From Halomicrobium katesii DSM 19301 (lineage in GTDB: Archaea; Halobacteriota; Halobacteria; Halobacteriales; Haloarculaceae), in contig NZ_KB905378.1 in NCBI RefSeq assembly GCF_000379085.1, positions 2,113,699-2,177,698 on the forward strand: 64,000 nt of DNA, read 5' to 3'. Positions 1-8,438 of this stretch are shown in pieces. Positions within the stretch are counted from its first letter, which is position 1; every line of letters begins with the position of its first letter. Position numbers and translations under genes: made by a program. The notes beneath the pieces were generated by a model. The model had not been told where the DNA came from, did not search any database, and worked only from the letters and a program-made list of their open reading frames with translations.

Positions 1-749
1 TAGTCGGCACGGCTCTGCTCGAAGGCCCGCTCGATCACGTCCCGGTTGTCCCGGGGATCGCCCATCGCGTCCAGCGCCCAGTCGGCACCGACGTGGCCGA
101 TCGCCCAGTCGGTCTCGCGGCGGACGCGCTCGAACCTGGGCGCGTAGTGGCCGCCGCCAAAGCCCACGAGGTGGCGACGCGTTCCGTTCTCACGCGGCGT
201 GTCGGGCTCGGTGTCTTCGAGCGCGAGGATCGCTCGCGCGACTGCCCGCGCGGCGTCGGCGTCGTCCCACTGGGGCTCGTCGCTCCCGACTTCGACGAAC
301 ATCGAGGGAGCGCCGACGACGCTGGGGCCGTGGTGGGTCGCCTCCATCCCAACCTCGTAGCCCTCGGGCGCGAACGATTCGAGAGCCTCGACGACTCTGC
401 GGTGTGCGTTCGGACAGGCACGGGCGAGGACGCCGTCCGCGCCGCCGAACTCCGCCGGCCCGAAGTTTCCCGTGTGGTGGGCGGTCAGGAGCGGCCCCGT
501 CTCACCGGCGTGGCGCGACGCGAAGACGAGCAGGTCGGGGTCGTCGAAGGCCGTCGCGACCGATTCGAGGTCGAGGTGGATCGCGTCGAACGTTCGGAGT
601 TCGATCCCGTCCCGACGGTAGACGGTGCCGCCACCGTCGCCGTCCGGCCGCTCCTCGTCGACGGTCTCCGTCCACTCGACAAGATCGAGCAGCCGTTCGC
701 CCACGTGTTTGGAGGCCGAGTCCGACCGCGAAACGACGACGGCGAGCAT
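1..749 (-). CDS. dtdA: D-aminoacyl-tRNA deacylase (GEK1/DTD2 type), 3' end cut
   Basis: Removes D-amino acids wrongly attached to tRNA, recycling the tRNA in the cytoplasm. The visible 249 codons start [16 protein letters not shown] and carry the family blocks HHTGNFGPAEFGG, EATHHGP and VGFGGGHYAPRF, the His/Gly-rich motifs typical of the archaeal and plant GEK1-like deacylase. The carboxyl end lies outside the window, so only the amino-terminal part is described. Its ATG overlaps the stop of the upstream exchanger gene by one base (TGATG), so the two are probably translated from one message. Family assignment is from recognised motifs. Confidence 0.9.
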   Translation of the reverse strand, partial: MLAVVVSRSDSASKHVGERLLDLVEWTETVDEERPDGDGGGTVYRRDGIELRTFDAIHLDLESVATAFDDPDLLVFASRHAGETGPLLTAHHTGNFGPAEFGGADGVLARACPNAHRRVVEALESFAPEGYEVGMEATHHGPSVVGAPSMFVEVGSDEPQWDDADAARAVARAILALEDTEPDTPRENGTRRHLVGFGGGHYAPRFERVRRETDWAIGHVGADWALDAMGDPRDNRDVIERAFEQSRAD

Positions 750-2170
750 CAGTCCGCGAACTCCTCGTGGACGGGCTCACGGTCTGTCGCGTCACGGACC
801 GCGTCGGCGGTCAACCCGAACAGTAACTGCACCGACTGGCGACGCTTGACCAGCAGCGCCGTCCCGGCGACCAGGTAGACCGCGGTGTAGACCAACAGGA
901 GTTCGTAGCTGTCGACGGGCAGAGCCAGCCATTCGCGGATCAGGACGAACTCCAAGATCACCTGCGAGACGAACAGGCCAAAGAGGACGAGCGCCTCGCG
1001 GATGCTGATCTCGAAGTTACTGAGGATCGCCAGCGCGAAGTACGACTGGGCGGCGGTGATCCAGATCTCGGCGGCCTGCTTCGCGTCGAATGGCAGGACA
1101 CCGTAGGCACCGTACGAGAGCGAGAACACGACCGAGAGGGTCCCGATCAGCAGCGTCCACTGGTTGAGCTTCGAGGAGATCAGAGCGTTGAAACCGGCCG
1201 TCGAGCGTGCCTTGTTGACCAGCACCGCGACGACGATCAGCTCCGGCGACTCGCTGGCCAGTGGCGCGACCCACTGGATCATGAAGAACTGCGGGACGCC
1301 GTTGTCGATCCCGATCTGTTCGAGCCCGTGGGCGAACGGCTCGACGGCCGTGAAGATCACGACGCCGGAGTAGACGAACAGCACGATCACGGACAGAGGT
1401 CGCCACGGCAGCGGCCACTGCTGGAGGTATCTGGGGACGCCGACGTGTTCCTCGCCCTGTTCGATGTCGGATTTGAGGATCAACGCGATGTAGGCGACGT
1501 AGATCCCCACGAGGACGACCGTATCGAGGATGTCGATGCCGCCGCCCAGTGGCACCAGGAAGGCCCACGCCGTCGCCGCGAAGAGGAAGGTGATCTCGGT
1601 CGCGATGTCGGTGTCGAGCTGGACCGAGTCGCCGAGCCATCCCTCGCGGTCCTGGACGGCGGGATCTTTCGTCTCGAAGGCCCGCCAGACGGTGAACACG
1701 GCGATACCGGCCCAGCCGATTCCGATGAGGATGCGGTTCGCGCCGGTCATGTTGGCCACGGCGAGGTTGGCGTCGTGGCAGGCCCCGGTAAGCGCCGTCT
1801 CGCCGGCCTCGATAGCGGCCGGTGAGAGCGCGTTACAGGCTTCGGTCGTCGCGCCACCGGCACCGGCGTTCCAGGCGTACAGCGCGTCGACGGCGTACTC
1901 CGGTGCGACGGCGAGCACCGCGAGGACGGCGATCGCGAAGGCGCGCGGCACGTCTTTCTCCGCCGTCTCGGCACCCCAGGCCAGCAGGAAGGACGCACCG
2001 AGGACGGCGATCCCCGTCAGGGCGACCTCCGGAAGCGTTCCGAGGTGGACGACGCTGCCGGCGAGCAGACCGACACCGACCAGCGTGTTGTAGACGAACA
2101 GCACCATCCAGGGGGCTGTCAGCCCGGCTACGACTCCGATCTGCACCAGTGGATGACGAAGGCGGCTCAC
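749..2170 (-). CDS. Na+/Ca2+ exchanger-like integral membrane protein
   Basis: A 473-residue polytopic membrane protein of the cation/Ca2+ exchanger type, expected to move Ca2+ or a similar cation across the membrane against Na+ or H+. About ten to eleven hydrophobic segments are visible. The carboxyl half has a clear alpha-repeat-like block ([19 protein letters not shown]) followed by [14 protein letters not shown]; the amino half has a degenerate counterpart around [15 protein letters not shown] use the GTG at 2170 ([12 protein letters not shown]), just before the first membrane segment; a GTG at 2176 is equally possible. The frame stays open far upstream but there it runs opposite aroE and is not protein-like. 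It overlaps dtdA by one base downstream. Transported ion is inferred. Confidence 0.8.
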   Translation of the reverse strand: MSRLRHPLVQIGVVAGLTAPWMVLFVYNTLVGVGLLAGSVVHLGTLPEVALTGIAVLGASFLLAWGAETAEKDVPRAFAIAVLAVLAVAPEYAVDALYAWNAGAGGATTEACNALSPAAIEAGETALTGACHDANLAVANMTGANRILIGIGWAGIAVFTVWRAFETKDPAVQDREGWLGDSVQLDTDIATEITFLFAATAWAFLVPLGGGIDILDTVVLVGIYVAYIALILKSDIEQGEEHVGVPRYLQQWPLPWRPLSVIVLFVYSGVVIFTAVEPFAHGLEQIGIDNGVPQFFMIQWVAPLASESPELIVVAVLVNKARSTAGFNALISSKLNQWTLLIGTLSVVFSLSYGAYGVLPFDAKQAAEIWITAAQSYFALAILSNFEISIREALVLFGLFVSQVILEFVLIREWLALPVDSYELLLVYTAVYLVAGTALLVKRRQSVQLLFGLTADAVRDATDREPVHEEFAD

Positions 2171-2278
2171 TACCACACCCCTGGACAGGTCCGTTCGAAA
2201 AGCTTGCGGAACGGCCGGCGAGTGGTCGCCGGTCGTCGCGACCGTATCTTTGATATTCACCGCGCGTGCCCAGGAGAT

Positions 2279-3076
2279 ATGGACGTGTTCGGTCTGATCG
2301 GGAACCCGGTCGGTCACTCGCTGTCGCCGCCGATGCACGAAGCGGCCTACGAACAGCTCGACATGGACGCTCGCTACGTCACCTTCGAACCGGACGAAGA
2401 CGCGGCCGCAGCCGCCATCGAGAGCGCCCGGACGCTGGGAATCGTGGGTCTGAACGTCACGATCCCGTTCAAGCAGGCGGCCTTCGAGGCCGTCGATCCG
2501 GATCCGCTGGCCCGGCGGATCGGTGCGGTCAACACGGTCGACCTGACCGGCGACGAGCCACGCGGCTACAACACGGACGCCGTCGGTGCCGTGCGCGCGC
2601 TCCGCCGTCACGACGTGGCCCTCGACGGCACCGCAGTCGTGGTCGGCGCGGGCGGTGCCGGTCGGGCGGTCGCGTTCGGGCTGGCCGACAAGGGGATGTC
2701 CGTCCGGATCGCCAACCGGACCGTCGAGCGCGCTCACGACCTCGCCGCGGACGTGCCGGGGGCGACCGGCCACGCGCTCGACGAACTGCACGACACCGTC
2801 GCCGACGCGGACGTGCTGGTCAACTGTACCAGCGTCGGGATGGACGAGGACGCGACCCCGGTGCCGGCCGACGCCCTCCACGGCGATCTGTCCGTCCTCG
2901 ATGCCGTCTATTCGCCGATCGAGACGCGACTGCTCCGGGACGCCGCCGCCGCCGGTGGGACGACCGTCGACGGCGCGTGGATGCTCCTGTTCCAGGGCGT
3001 CGAAGCCTTCGAGCGCTGGACCGGCCTGGATGCACCGGTCGATCACATGAACGACGCACTCCGCGATCGCCTGTGA
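2279..3076 (+). CDS. aroE: Shikimate dehydrogenase
   Basis: Catalyses NADPH-dependent reduction of 3-dehydroshikimate to shikimate in aromatic amino acid synthesis. The 265-residue protein has the normal length. The substrate domain shows [14 protein letters not shown] near the start and NVTIPFK with the catalytic Lys; NTD follows at about residue 100. The Rossmann part has [11 protein letters not shown] and NRTVERA. The ATG at 2279 is preceded at very short spacing by AGGAG. It is transcribed divergently from the exchanger gene and feeds the same chorismate pathway used by the pab genes 600 bases downstream. Confidence 0.96.
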   Translation: MDVFGLIGNPVGHSLSPPMHEAAYEQLDMDARYVTFEPDEDAAAAAIESARTLGIVGLNVTIPFKQAAFEAVDPDPLARRIGAVNTVDLTGDEPRGYNTDAVGAVRALRRHDVALDGTAVVVGAGGAGRAVAFGLADKGMSVRIANRTVERAHDLAADVPGATGHALDELHDTVADADVLVNCTSVGMDEDATPVPADALHGDLSVLDAVYSPIETRLLRDAAAAGGTTVDGAWMLLFQGVEAFERWTGLDAPVDHMNDALRDRL

Positions 3077-3131
3077 GAAGGTTGCCACTAACCCGGAAGG
3101 TGTTAAGTGTCGGCGACCAGTAGCCCCTCAC

Positions 3132-3608
3132 ATGGGTCTGTTGCAGAAACTGAAATCGGCACTCGGGCTCGACGTTTCGGGGTCGCCGTCCGCCGGGGGA
3201 AACACTCCACAGGACGTCGACGTGACCGTCGAGCGCGAGCCGTCGACGGAGTCGGAGGACGCCGTCAAGGGGACCGAGACTGACACGTCAGGAGCAACGC
3301 ACGATGCCGACACGGCGACCGAATCCGAGCCCGCGAGCGAGCAGGCCGACGCGGACACAGACGACGAGTCCGAGACGACGGCAGCGGCGGCCACCCCGGA
3401 ACCGACCGACGACGACTCCCCAGTCGACGACGACGCACCGGTCACCGAGATCAAGGGTGTCGGACCGGCCTACGCCGAGCGACTCGAAAACGCCGGGATC
3501 TCGACCGTCTCGGAACTCGCGGCGGCCGACGCCGACGAACTGGGGGAGGCGACCGACCTCTCTCCCAACAGGATCTCCGGCTGGATCGAACAGGCGAACG
3601 CCTTCTGA
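3132..3608 (+). CDS. Acidic protein with C-terminal helix-hairpin-helix domain
   Basis: A 158-residue protein. A short amphipathic head ([15 protein letters not shown]) is followed by roughly 80 residues of low-complexity Asp/Glu/Ser/Thr/Ala sequence and then a compact helix-hairpin-helix domain ([19 protein letters not shown] to the end) of the kind found in DNA-binding and DNA-repair proteins. The carboxyl domain suggests non-specific DNA or protein binding; the partner is unknown. It stands alone between aroE and pabB with its own short upstream region. Function is not known. Confidence 0.8.
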   Translation: MGLLQKLKSALGLDVSGSPSAGGNTPQDVDVTVEREPSTESEDAVKGTETDTSGATHDADTATESEPASEQADADTDDESETTAAAATPEPTDDDSPVDDDAPVTEIKGVGPAYAERLENAGISTVSELAAADADELGEATDLSPNRISGWIEQANAF

Positions 3609-3654
3609 CCGTCGACCGCAAGGGAATTATCCGCCGCTCACCTCCTGTTCGGTA

Positions 3655-5130
3655 ATGCCAACTGTCGTCACTGACAGGGACTCGTTCCTGTCGGTCGCTG
3701 CCGACGCCGCTCCCACGGCCCGCGTTCCCGTCGAGGTTCGCGTCACGGTCTCGGACCCGTTCGTCGCCTATCGACGCGCACGCGACGGCGACGCGGCCGG
3801 CGGCGTCTATCTCGGGACGACCGGCGGCCAGTCCGGCTGGGGCTACTTCGCGACGATGCCCGCGGATTTCCGCGAGGTCAGACCCGGCGAGGCCGACTCG
3901 CTGGCAGCTCTGGCCGACGCAGTCGACACCGACGACCTCGCCCGCGGCGACTGCGACGTTCCGTATCCGTGTGGGGTGATCGGCTGGCTCTCCTACGACG
4001 TGGCCCGCGAACTGGAGTCGCTGCCCGACGACGCGCTCCGTGATCGTGCGCTCCCGCGCCTCCAGCTCGCGACCTACGACCGGATCGCCGCCTGGGAGGA
4101 GCCCCGCAGCGACGAGGTCACGCTCCGAGTGACCGCCTGTCCGCGCCTCGACGAGTTCGAACGGCCGGCGCTGGCCTACGAGTTCGGCCGCCAACACGCG
4201 CTGGAACTCGCCAGGGCGGCCGTCGACGGCGATCCGTCGGTCGGTGACCCGACCTCGGCGGCCGACGACGCACGGTTCGAGAGCGACTGCACGCCCGAGG
4301 AGTACGCCGACCGCGTGCGGGCCGTCCAGGACGCCGTCCGCGACGGCGACACGTTTCAGGCAAACGTCTCACAGCGCCTCGTCGCTCCGGCGGCCGTCCA
4401 CCCCGTCGCGGCGTTCGACGCCCTCCGGACGGTCAATCCGGCCCCCTACTCGGCGCTGGTGGAGTTCCCCGGGATCGATCTCGTGAGCGCCAGCCCCGAG
4501 CTGTTGCTCCGCCGTGACGGGGACGCGATCGAGACGGAGCCGATCGCCGGCACACGCCCGCGAGGTGACACGCCAGAAGACGACGCCGCCCTCGAAGCGG
4601 AGCTACTCGACGACGAGAAAGAGCGGGCCGAACACGCGATGTTGGTCGATCTCGAACGAAACGACCTCGGGAAGGTCAGCCGGTTCGGCAGCGTCGAGGT
4701 GACCGACTACCGGCGGGTCGACCGCTACTCCGAAGTGATGCACCTCGTCTCGAAGGTCGAGGGCCGCCTGCGCGACGGGATGGACCTCGCCGACGCCGTC
4801 GCCGCGGTCTTCCCCGGCGGGACGATCACTGGTGCCCCCAAGCCCCGGACGATGGCGCTCATCGACGAACTGGAAGCGACCCGACGCGGCCCCTACACCG
4901 GCTCGGTCGGCATCTTCGGGTTCGACGATCGGGCGACGCTGAACATCCTCATCCGGACGCTGGTCCGCTACGAGTCCCGGTACTACCTCCGGGTGGGCGC
5001 GGGGATCGTCCACGACTCCGTCCCACGAAGGGAGTACGACGAGACCCTCGCCAAGGGGCGGGCACTGATCAACGCCGTCGACGAGGCACTCGACGCCGAC
5101 GCCGAAATGACCGTGGAGGCCGAGCGATGA
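3655..5130 (+). CDS. pabB: Chorismate-binding synthase component I (PabB/TrpE family)
   Basis: Converts chorismate with ammonia supplied by the partner glutaminase. The 491-residue protein has the chorismate-binding carboxyl domain with [46 protein letters not shown] and YTGSVG. Context (overlapping pabA glutaminase, then a class IV aminotransferase) suggests aminodeoxychorismate synthase for p-aminobenzoate and pterin cofactor synthesis. The signature at residues 296-300 is PIAGT, as in anthranilate synthase TrpE, not the PIKGT with active-site Lys of E. coli PabB, so motif and context disagree. ATG at 3655 follows the last plausible upstream stop; the stop overlaps the pabA start by four bases (ATGA). 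Confidence 0.85.
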   Translation: MPTVVTDRDSFLSVAADAAPTARVPVEVRVTVSDPFVAYRRARDGDAAGGVYLGTTGGQSGWGYFATMPADFREVRPGEADSLAALADAVDTDDLARGDCDVPYPCGVIGWLSYDVARELESLPDDALRDRALPRLQLATYDRIAAWEEPRSDEVTLRVTACPRLDEFERPALAYEFGRQHALELARAAVDGDPSVGDPTSAADDARFESDCTPEEYADRVRAVQDAVRDGDTFQANVSQRLVAPAAVHPVAAFDALRTVNPAPYSALVEFPGIDLVSASPELLLRRDGDAIETEPIAGTRPRGDTPEDDAALEAELLDDEKERAEHAMLVDLERNDLGKVSRFGSVEVTDYRRVDRYSEVMHLVSKVEGRLRDGMDLADAVAAVFPGGTITGAPKPRTMALIDELEATRRGPYTGSVGIFGFDDRATLNILIRTLVRYESRYYLRVGAGIVHDSVPRREYDETLAKGRALINAVDEALDADAEMTVEAER

Positions 5131-5774
5131 GCGTCGCGCCGACGATCCTGGTGATCGACAACTACGACTCCTTCGTCTACAACCTCGTCCAGTACGTCGG
5201 CGAGGTCGTCGAACGCCTCGGCGGCGGTCCCGAGGACGTGCTCGTCCGACGCAACGACGCGGTCTCCGTCTCGGACATCGAGCACCTCGATCCGGACGGG
5301 ATCGTGGTCTCGCCCGGCCCCGGAACGCCCGAGGCGGCCGGCGTCTCGATGCCGATCTTCTCGCGACTCCGGTACCCGACGCTCGGGGTCTGTCTGGGCC
5401 ACCAGGCGCTGTGTAGCGCCAACGGTGCCGAGGTGGGGCACGCGGAGTCGGTCGTCCACGGCAAGTCCTCGACGGTCACCCACGACGGGACGGGCGTGTT
5501 CGCGGACCTGCCCGACCCCTTCGAGGTCGGTCGCTACCACTCCCTGGCCGTCGAGCGAACCGCACTGCCCGACGCGCTCGAAGAGACCGCGGCCACGGTG
5601 TCTGGGACCGACGGGGACGTCAGAGACGACGCTGCGGGCGACCGCCGCATCGTCATGGGCGTGCGCCACCGCGAGCGGCCCCACGTCGGCGTCCAGTTCC
5701 ACCCCGAGAGCATCCTCACCGACGGCGGTAAGACGATGATCGAGAACTTCTGTCTCCAATGCAATACCACGTAA
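5127..5774 (+). CDS. pabA: Glutamine amidotransferase, component II (PabA/TrpG family)
   Basis: Class I glutaminase that releases ammonia from glutamine for the chorismate-binding subunit. The 215-residue protein begins with the typical [17 protein letters not shown], has the oxyanion motif [11 protein letters not shown], the nucleophile elbow GVCLGHQAL with the catalytic Cys, and the His-Glu of the triad in [10 protein letters not shown]. It overlaps pabB by four bases and pabC by sixteen, which is strong evidence for one translationally coupled operon. A paralogous TrpG is expected elsewhere in haloarchaeal genomes, so the pab label rests on context. Confidence 0.9.
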   Translation: MSVAPTILVIDNYDSFVYNLVQYVGEVVERLGGGPEDVLVRRNDAVSVSDIEHLDPDGIVVSPGPGTPEAAGVSMPIFSRLRYPTLGVCLGHQALCSANGAEVGHAESVVHGKSSTVTHDGTGVFADLPDPFEVGRYHSLAVERTALPDALEETAATVSGTDGDVRDDAAGDRRIVMGVRHRERPHVGVQFHPESILTDGGKTMIENFCLQCNTT

Positions 5775-6631
5775 ACGGCGATCTCGTCCCGGCGAGTGAA
5801 GCGACCGTCTCCGTCAGAGACCGAGGCTTCCAGTACGGTGACGCGGCCTTCGAGACGATCAGGGCCTACGGGGGGATCCCCTTCGAGTGGACGGCCCACC
5901 GCGACCGTCTCCAGCGGACCGCCGAGACGCTCGGCTTCGGCCACGCAGTGCCCGACGACCTCCGGGACAGGGTCGACGAGACGCTCGCCGCCAACGACCT
6001 CGACGACGCCTACGTCAAGCTCTCTGTCACCCGCGGCGTCCAGCCCGGGACGCTGACGCCCGACGAGACCGTCGATCCGTCCGTCGTCGTCGTCGTCCGC
6101 GAGCTTCCACGCGGCGGGACCGAGGGCCGCTCAGTCTGGGACGGCCCGGCGGACGTACAGACCGTCAAAACCCGTCGGGTGCCCGACGCGGCGCTTCCGG
6201 CCGACGCCAAGACCCACAACTACCTCAACGGAATCCTCGCTCGGCTGGAACTGCGCCGCGCCGCGACCGACCGCTTCCGGGCCGACGAGGCGCTGTTGCG
6301 CGACACCGACGGCAACGTGGTCGAGGGTGCCACCAGCAACCTCTTTTTCGTCACCGAGGCCGGTCTGCGAACGCCCGCCAGCGACCTGGACCTGCTACCG
6401 GGCGTCACCCGCTCGGTCGTGATGGACCTCGCCGAGTCCGAGGACTTCCCCGTCGAGACCGGGACGTACACCGTCGACGACGTTCGCGAGGCAGACGAGG
6501 CGTTCCTGACCAATTCGACGTGGGAGATCCGACCCGTCGCCACCGTCGACGGCATCGACGTGGGCACCGGTCCGATGACGAAACTGCTCCAGCGGCTCTA
6601 CGACGAACGCGTCGAGAGCGAGTGTTATTAG
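5759..6631 (+). CDS. pabC: Class IV PLP aminotransferase-fold enzyme, probable aminodeoxychorismate lyase
   Basis: PLP fold-type IV enzyme of 290 residues, expected to split aminodeoxychorismate into p-aminobenzoate and pyruvate. Visible family features are SVRDRGFQYGDAAFETIRAY near the start, the PLP Lys in DAKTHNYLNG, and the phosphate-binding region DGNVVEGATSNLFFV and LLPGVTRS. The same fold covers branched-chain and D-amino acid aminotransferases, so substrate is inferred from its place as the third gene of the pab operon. Its ATG lies inside the end of pabA (sixteen-base overlap). Confidence 0.85.
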   Translation: MQYHVNGDLVPASEATVSVRDRGFQYGDAAFETIRAYGGIPFEWTAHRDRLQRTAETLGFGHAVPDDLRDRVDETLAANDLDDAYVKLSVTRGVQPGTLTPDETVDPSVVVVVRELPRGGTEGRSVWDGPADVQTVKTRRVPDAALPADAKTHNYLNGILARLELRRAATDRFRADEALLRDTDGNVVEGATSNLFFVTEAGLRTPASDLDLLPGVTRSVVMDLAESEDFPVETGTYTVDDVREADEAFLTNSTWEIRPVATVDGIDVGTGPMTKLLQRLYDERVESECY

Positions 6632-6641
6632 ACCGACGCCC

Positions 6642-6932
6642 TCACCGCACGTCGACGGCCTCGTAGACCCCCGGTACGTCGGTCTTCCGGACCGTCGCCG
6701 TCAGTTCCGCGCCCTCTTCGACGGCGTCGTCGGCGACGATCGTCACCGGTTCGATCGGGTCGCGCCTGAGAAACGACCAGAGCCGTTCGAGCCAGCCCGG
6801 CTTGCCGCCCTCGCGACAGACGAGGACGTATCGGGACTCCGCCAGCGCCGCCAGCTCTGCGACCAGTTCGGCCTCGTCGAGTTCCGCCGGGCTGACGACG
6901 TGAATCACCTCGCCCGTGATCGTCTCGGTCAT
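6642..6932 (-). CDS. Small conserved acidic protein, function unknown
   Basis: A 96-residue soluble acidic protein beginning MTETITGEVIHVVSP. It has an alternating beta-helix pattern: LVAELAALAESRYVLVCREGG, then a Trp-containing helix (WLERLWSFLRRD), then IEPVTIVADDAVEEGAELTAT. I do not recognise a catalytic motif. It converges on pabC with ten bases between stops and starts about 155 bases downstream of the tRNA-Gln 3' end. Frame and composition are those of a real haloarchaeal gene. Confidence 0.6.
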   Translation of the reverse strand: MTETITGEVIHVVSPAELDEAELVAELAALAESRYVLVCREGGKPGWLERLWSFLRRDPIEPVTIVADDAVEEGAELTATVRKTDVPGVYEAVDVR

Positions 6933-6997
6933 GGTCTCACTCACCAGGGCGCGGGAATCTACCTTGCGGTCCGGGACGCAACTCCGGAACGTAGCCT

Positions 6998-7014
6998 CGG
7001 GCGGATTCGAACCG
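6998..7014 (-). repeat. Partial copy of the tRNA-Gln 3' (T-arm) sequence
   Basis: Seventeen bases (cgggcggattcgaaccg) are identical to 7095-7111 inside the adjacent tRNA-Gln, in the same orientation, 75 bases beyond the tRNA 3' end. The copy lies within a small hairpin: AGCCT at 6993-6997 pairs with AGGCT around 7018-7022 when read on the other strand. A partial tRNA 3' end beside an intact tRNA is what integrase-mediated insertion leaves, but only about 75 bp remain between the copies. Confidence 0.5.
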
Positions 7015-7088
7015 CGAAGGCTCGAATTCTCTCGCCTTCTGCTTCGAATCCACCGTGCGCTATTCGTCCTCACTTCGCTCGGACAAAA

Positions 7089-7161
7089 TAGTCCCGGGCG
7101 GATTCGAACCGCCGTCATGGGCTCCAAAGGCCCATATGATTGGCCACTACACCACGGGACT
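7089..7161 (-). tRNA. tRNA-Gln (anticodon TTG)
   Basis: On the minus strand, 73 bases fold as a tRNA: acceptor AGTCCCG pairs with CGGGACT, the anticodon loop is CTTTGGA with anticodon TTG, and the T-arm is GGCGG-TTCGAAT-CCGCC. The discriminator base is A and CCA is not encoded. No intron is seen. It is surrounded by short non-coding DNA, with a duplicated piece of its 3' end on the downstream side. Confidence 0.95.
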
Positions 7162-7282
7162 TCATCCAAGTATTGCTCGGCGGTGTTTAATAGAATTGTC
7201 TTTGCAGTCGCCGTCCGCTCCACCGCAAGACTGGCGACCGGGCAGCCGGGCCGCGGCGCGTCTCCGATCCAGATCGACGGCG

Positions 7283-7714
7283 CTAGTCGGACGCCTCGGC
7301 TTCCAGCTCGATCAGCCCGCACACGTCGTCTTCGGCGTCGAAACAGTCCGGACACTGCGGTTCCCGGTCGATGATCGTGTCCAGTCGCTCGGCGACGGTC
7401 TCGTCGATGACGCCCTCCAGTTGCTTTGCCTCGCCGCGGAACTCCTCGACTTCCAGCACTTCGAGGAGAAACCGCTCGATGATGCAGTAGTTCTGGAGCG
7501 CCTCGCGTGCGCGGTGAATCCCCTCGTCCGTGAGGTCGACCCCCTTGTACTTCTCGTGTTCGAGGAGGTCCTGGTCTTCGAGCTTGCCGATCATCTCGTT
7601 GGCACTGGCCGGGCTGACTTCGAGCATGTCGGCCACGTCACCGGTCGATGCTGGGCCGTCCTCCTGTTCCTGGACGAGGTAGATGGCTTTCAGATACTGG
7701 TTAGCGGTGTTCAC
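7283..7714 (-). CDS. DtxR/SirR-family metal-dependent transcriptional regulator
   Basis: A 143-residue regulator expected to bind DNA when loaded with Fe2+ or Mn2+. The amino-terminal winged helix (NTANQYLKAIYLVQEQEDG, then ASTGDVADMLEVSPASANEM) is followed by the dimerisation domain with candidate metal ligands (LTDEGIHRAREALQNYCIIERFL, EEFRGEAKQLEGVI, then CPDCF). It has no SH3-like third domain, as usual for the short archaeal forms. The upstream ferritin-like gene ends 31 bases before it, suggesting one iron-related transcription unit. Whether it senses iron or manganese cannot be told from sequence. Confidence 0.88.
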   Translation of the reverse strand: MNTANQYLKAIYLVQEQEDGPASTGDVADMLEVSPASANEMIGKLEDQDLLEHEKYKGVDLTDEGIHRAREALQNYCIIERFLLEVLEVEEFRGEAKQLEGVIDETVAERLDTIIDREPQCPDCFDAEDDVCGLIELEAEASD

Positions 7715-7745
7715 GTGGATCCCTCCGTTGGTGTCGCGGCGGCAC

Positions 7746-8225
7746 TCATTCGCGTCCCTCCATGAGTTCGGTCACTTCCTCGACGCCGTCTGCTTCCTCG
7801 TCGCGGATGCGTTCGAGCGTCGAGAGGAGCCGATTTCGGTCGATACTGAACTCGGTCTCGGAGGCCTCGATCGCTCCGATGAGGTCGTCGTAGAACTTGT
7901 ACGCCGTCTCCTCGTTGCACAGCTGATCGTAGAGGACGCCGTCGAACTCGTCGTCGCTCTCGTACTGGGCCTCGACGAGCGTCTGGATCTCGTCGAACGG
8001 CACCGTCTCTGCCTCCAGTTCGCCGATCAGCTCTTCGAGCGCCCGACGATGTTCTTCGGACTCGCTGGCAGCGTGGTCAAGTAGTGTCTCGACTGCGGGA
8101 TCGAGATCCGCCGAGACGCTGGCGTGCTTGTCGGCGCGGGCCTCGACGACCTCTTCGAGGACGACGCCGATCTGGAGCAGCCGTGCGAGCTGGTGGTCGG
8201 AGCCGACTGGCCGCTGGAGGCTCAC
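7746..8225 (-). CDS. Ferritin-like/rubrerythrin-type helical protein
   Basis: A 159-residue, very acidic, almost entirely helical protein. Spaced Glu and His residues (EEVVEARADKHASV, HAASESEEHRRALEEL, EAQYESDDEFDG, CNEETAYKFYDDLI) fit a ferritin-like four-helix bundle that binds a di-iron centre, although I cannot assign all ligands with certainty. It lies directly upstream of the DtxR-type regulator on the same strand, which supports a role in metal or oxidative stress homeostasis. Exact activity (storage, peroxidase or other) is unknown. Confidence 0.65.
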   Translation of the reverse strand: MSLQRPVGSDHQLARLLQIGVVLEEVVEARADKHASVSADLDPAVETLLDHAASESEEHRRALEELIGELEAETVPFDEIQTLVEAQYESDDEFDGVLYDQLCNEETAYKFYDDLIGAIEASETEFSIDRNRLLSTLERIRDEEADGVEEVTELMEGRE

Positions 8226-8438
8226 GGTACCTGCCCCCGTCGGTCACGCGTCTGTACAGTCATGGTCGTTGCTCGGGGAGGCGACGACTTAAGCGGTTCC
8301 CTCGCGGGCCACGCTCCGTTGCCCCGAGCAGCTAAAAACGGCTGCGCCGGGCCGACCCCTTCGCACTGCCTGTTCGTCTGGACACCATCTCGCGATCCCC
8401 GCTGGGTCGCGATTCTCCTCGCATGGTCTACGTCCGCA

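Noticed and set aside
93-878. Long plus-strand open frame opposite dtdA
   Set aside because: No motifs; the minus frame carries the recognisable deacylase blocks.
2171-3088. Open frame extending the exchanger gene on the minus strand across aroE
   Set aside because: The extension lies opposite a clear aroE gene and its translation is not protein-like; GC-rich DNA keeps antisense frames open.
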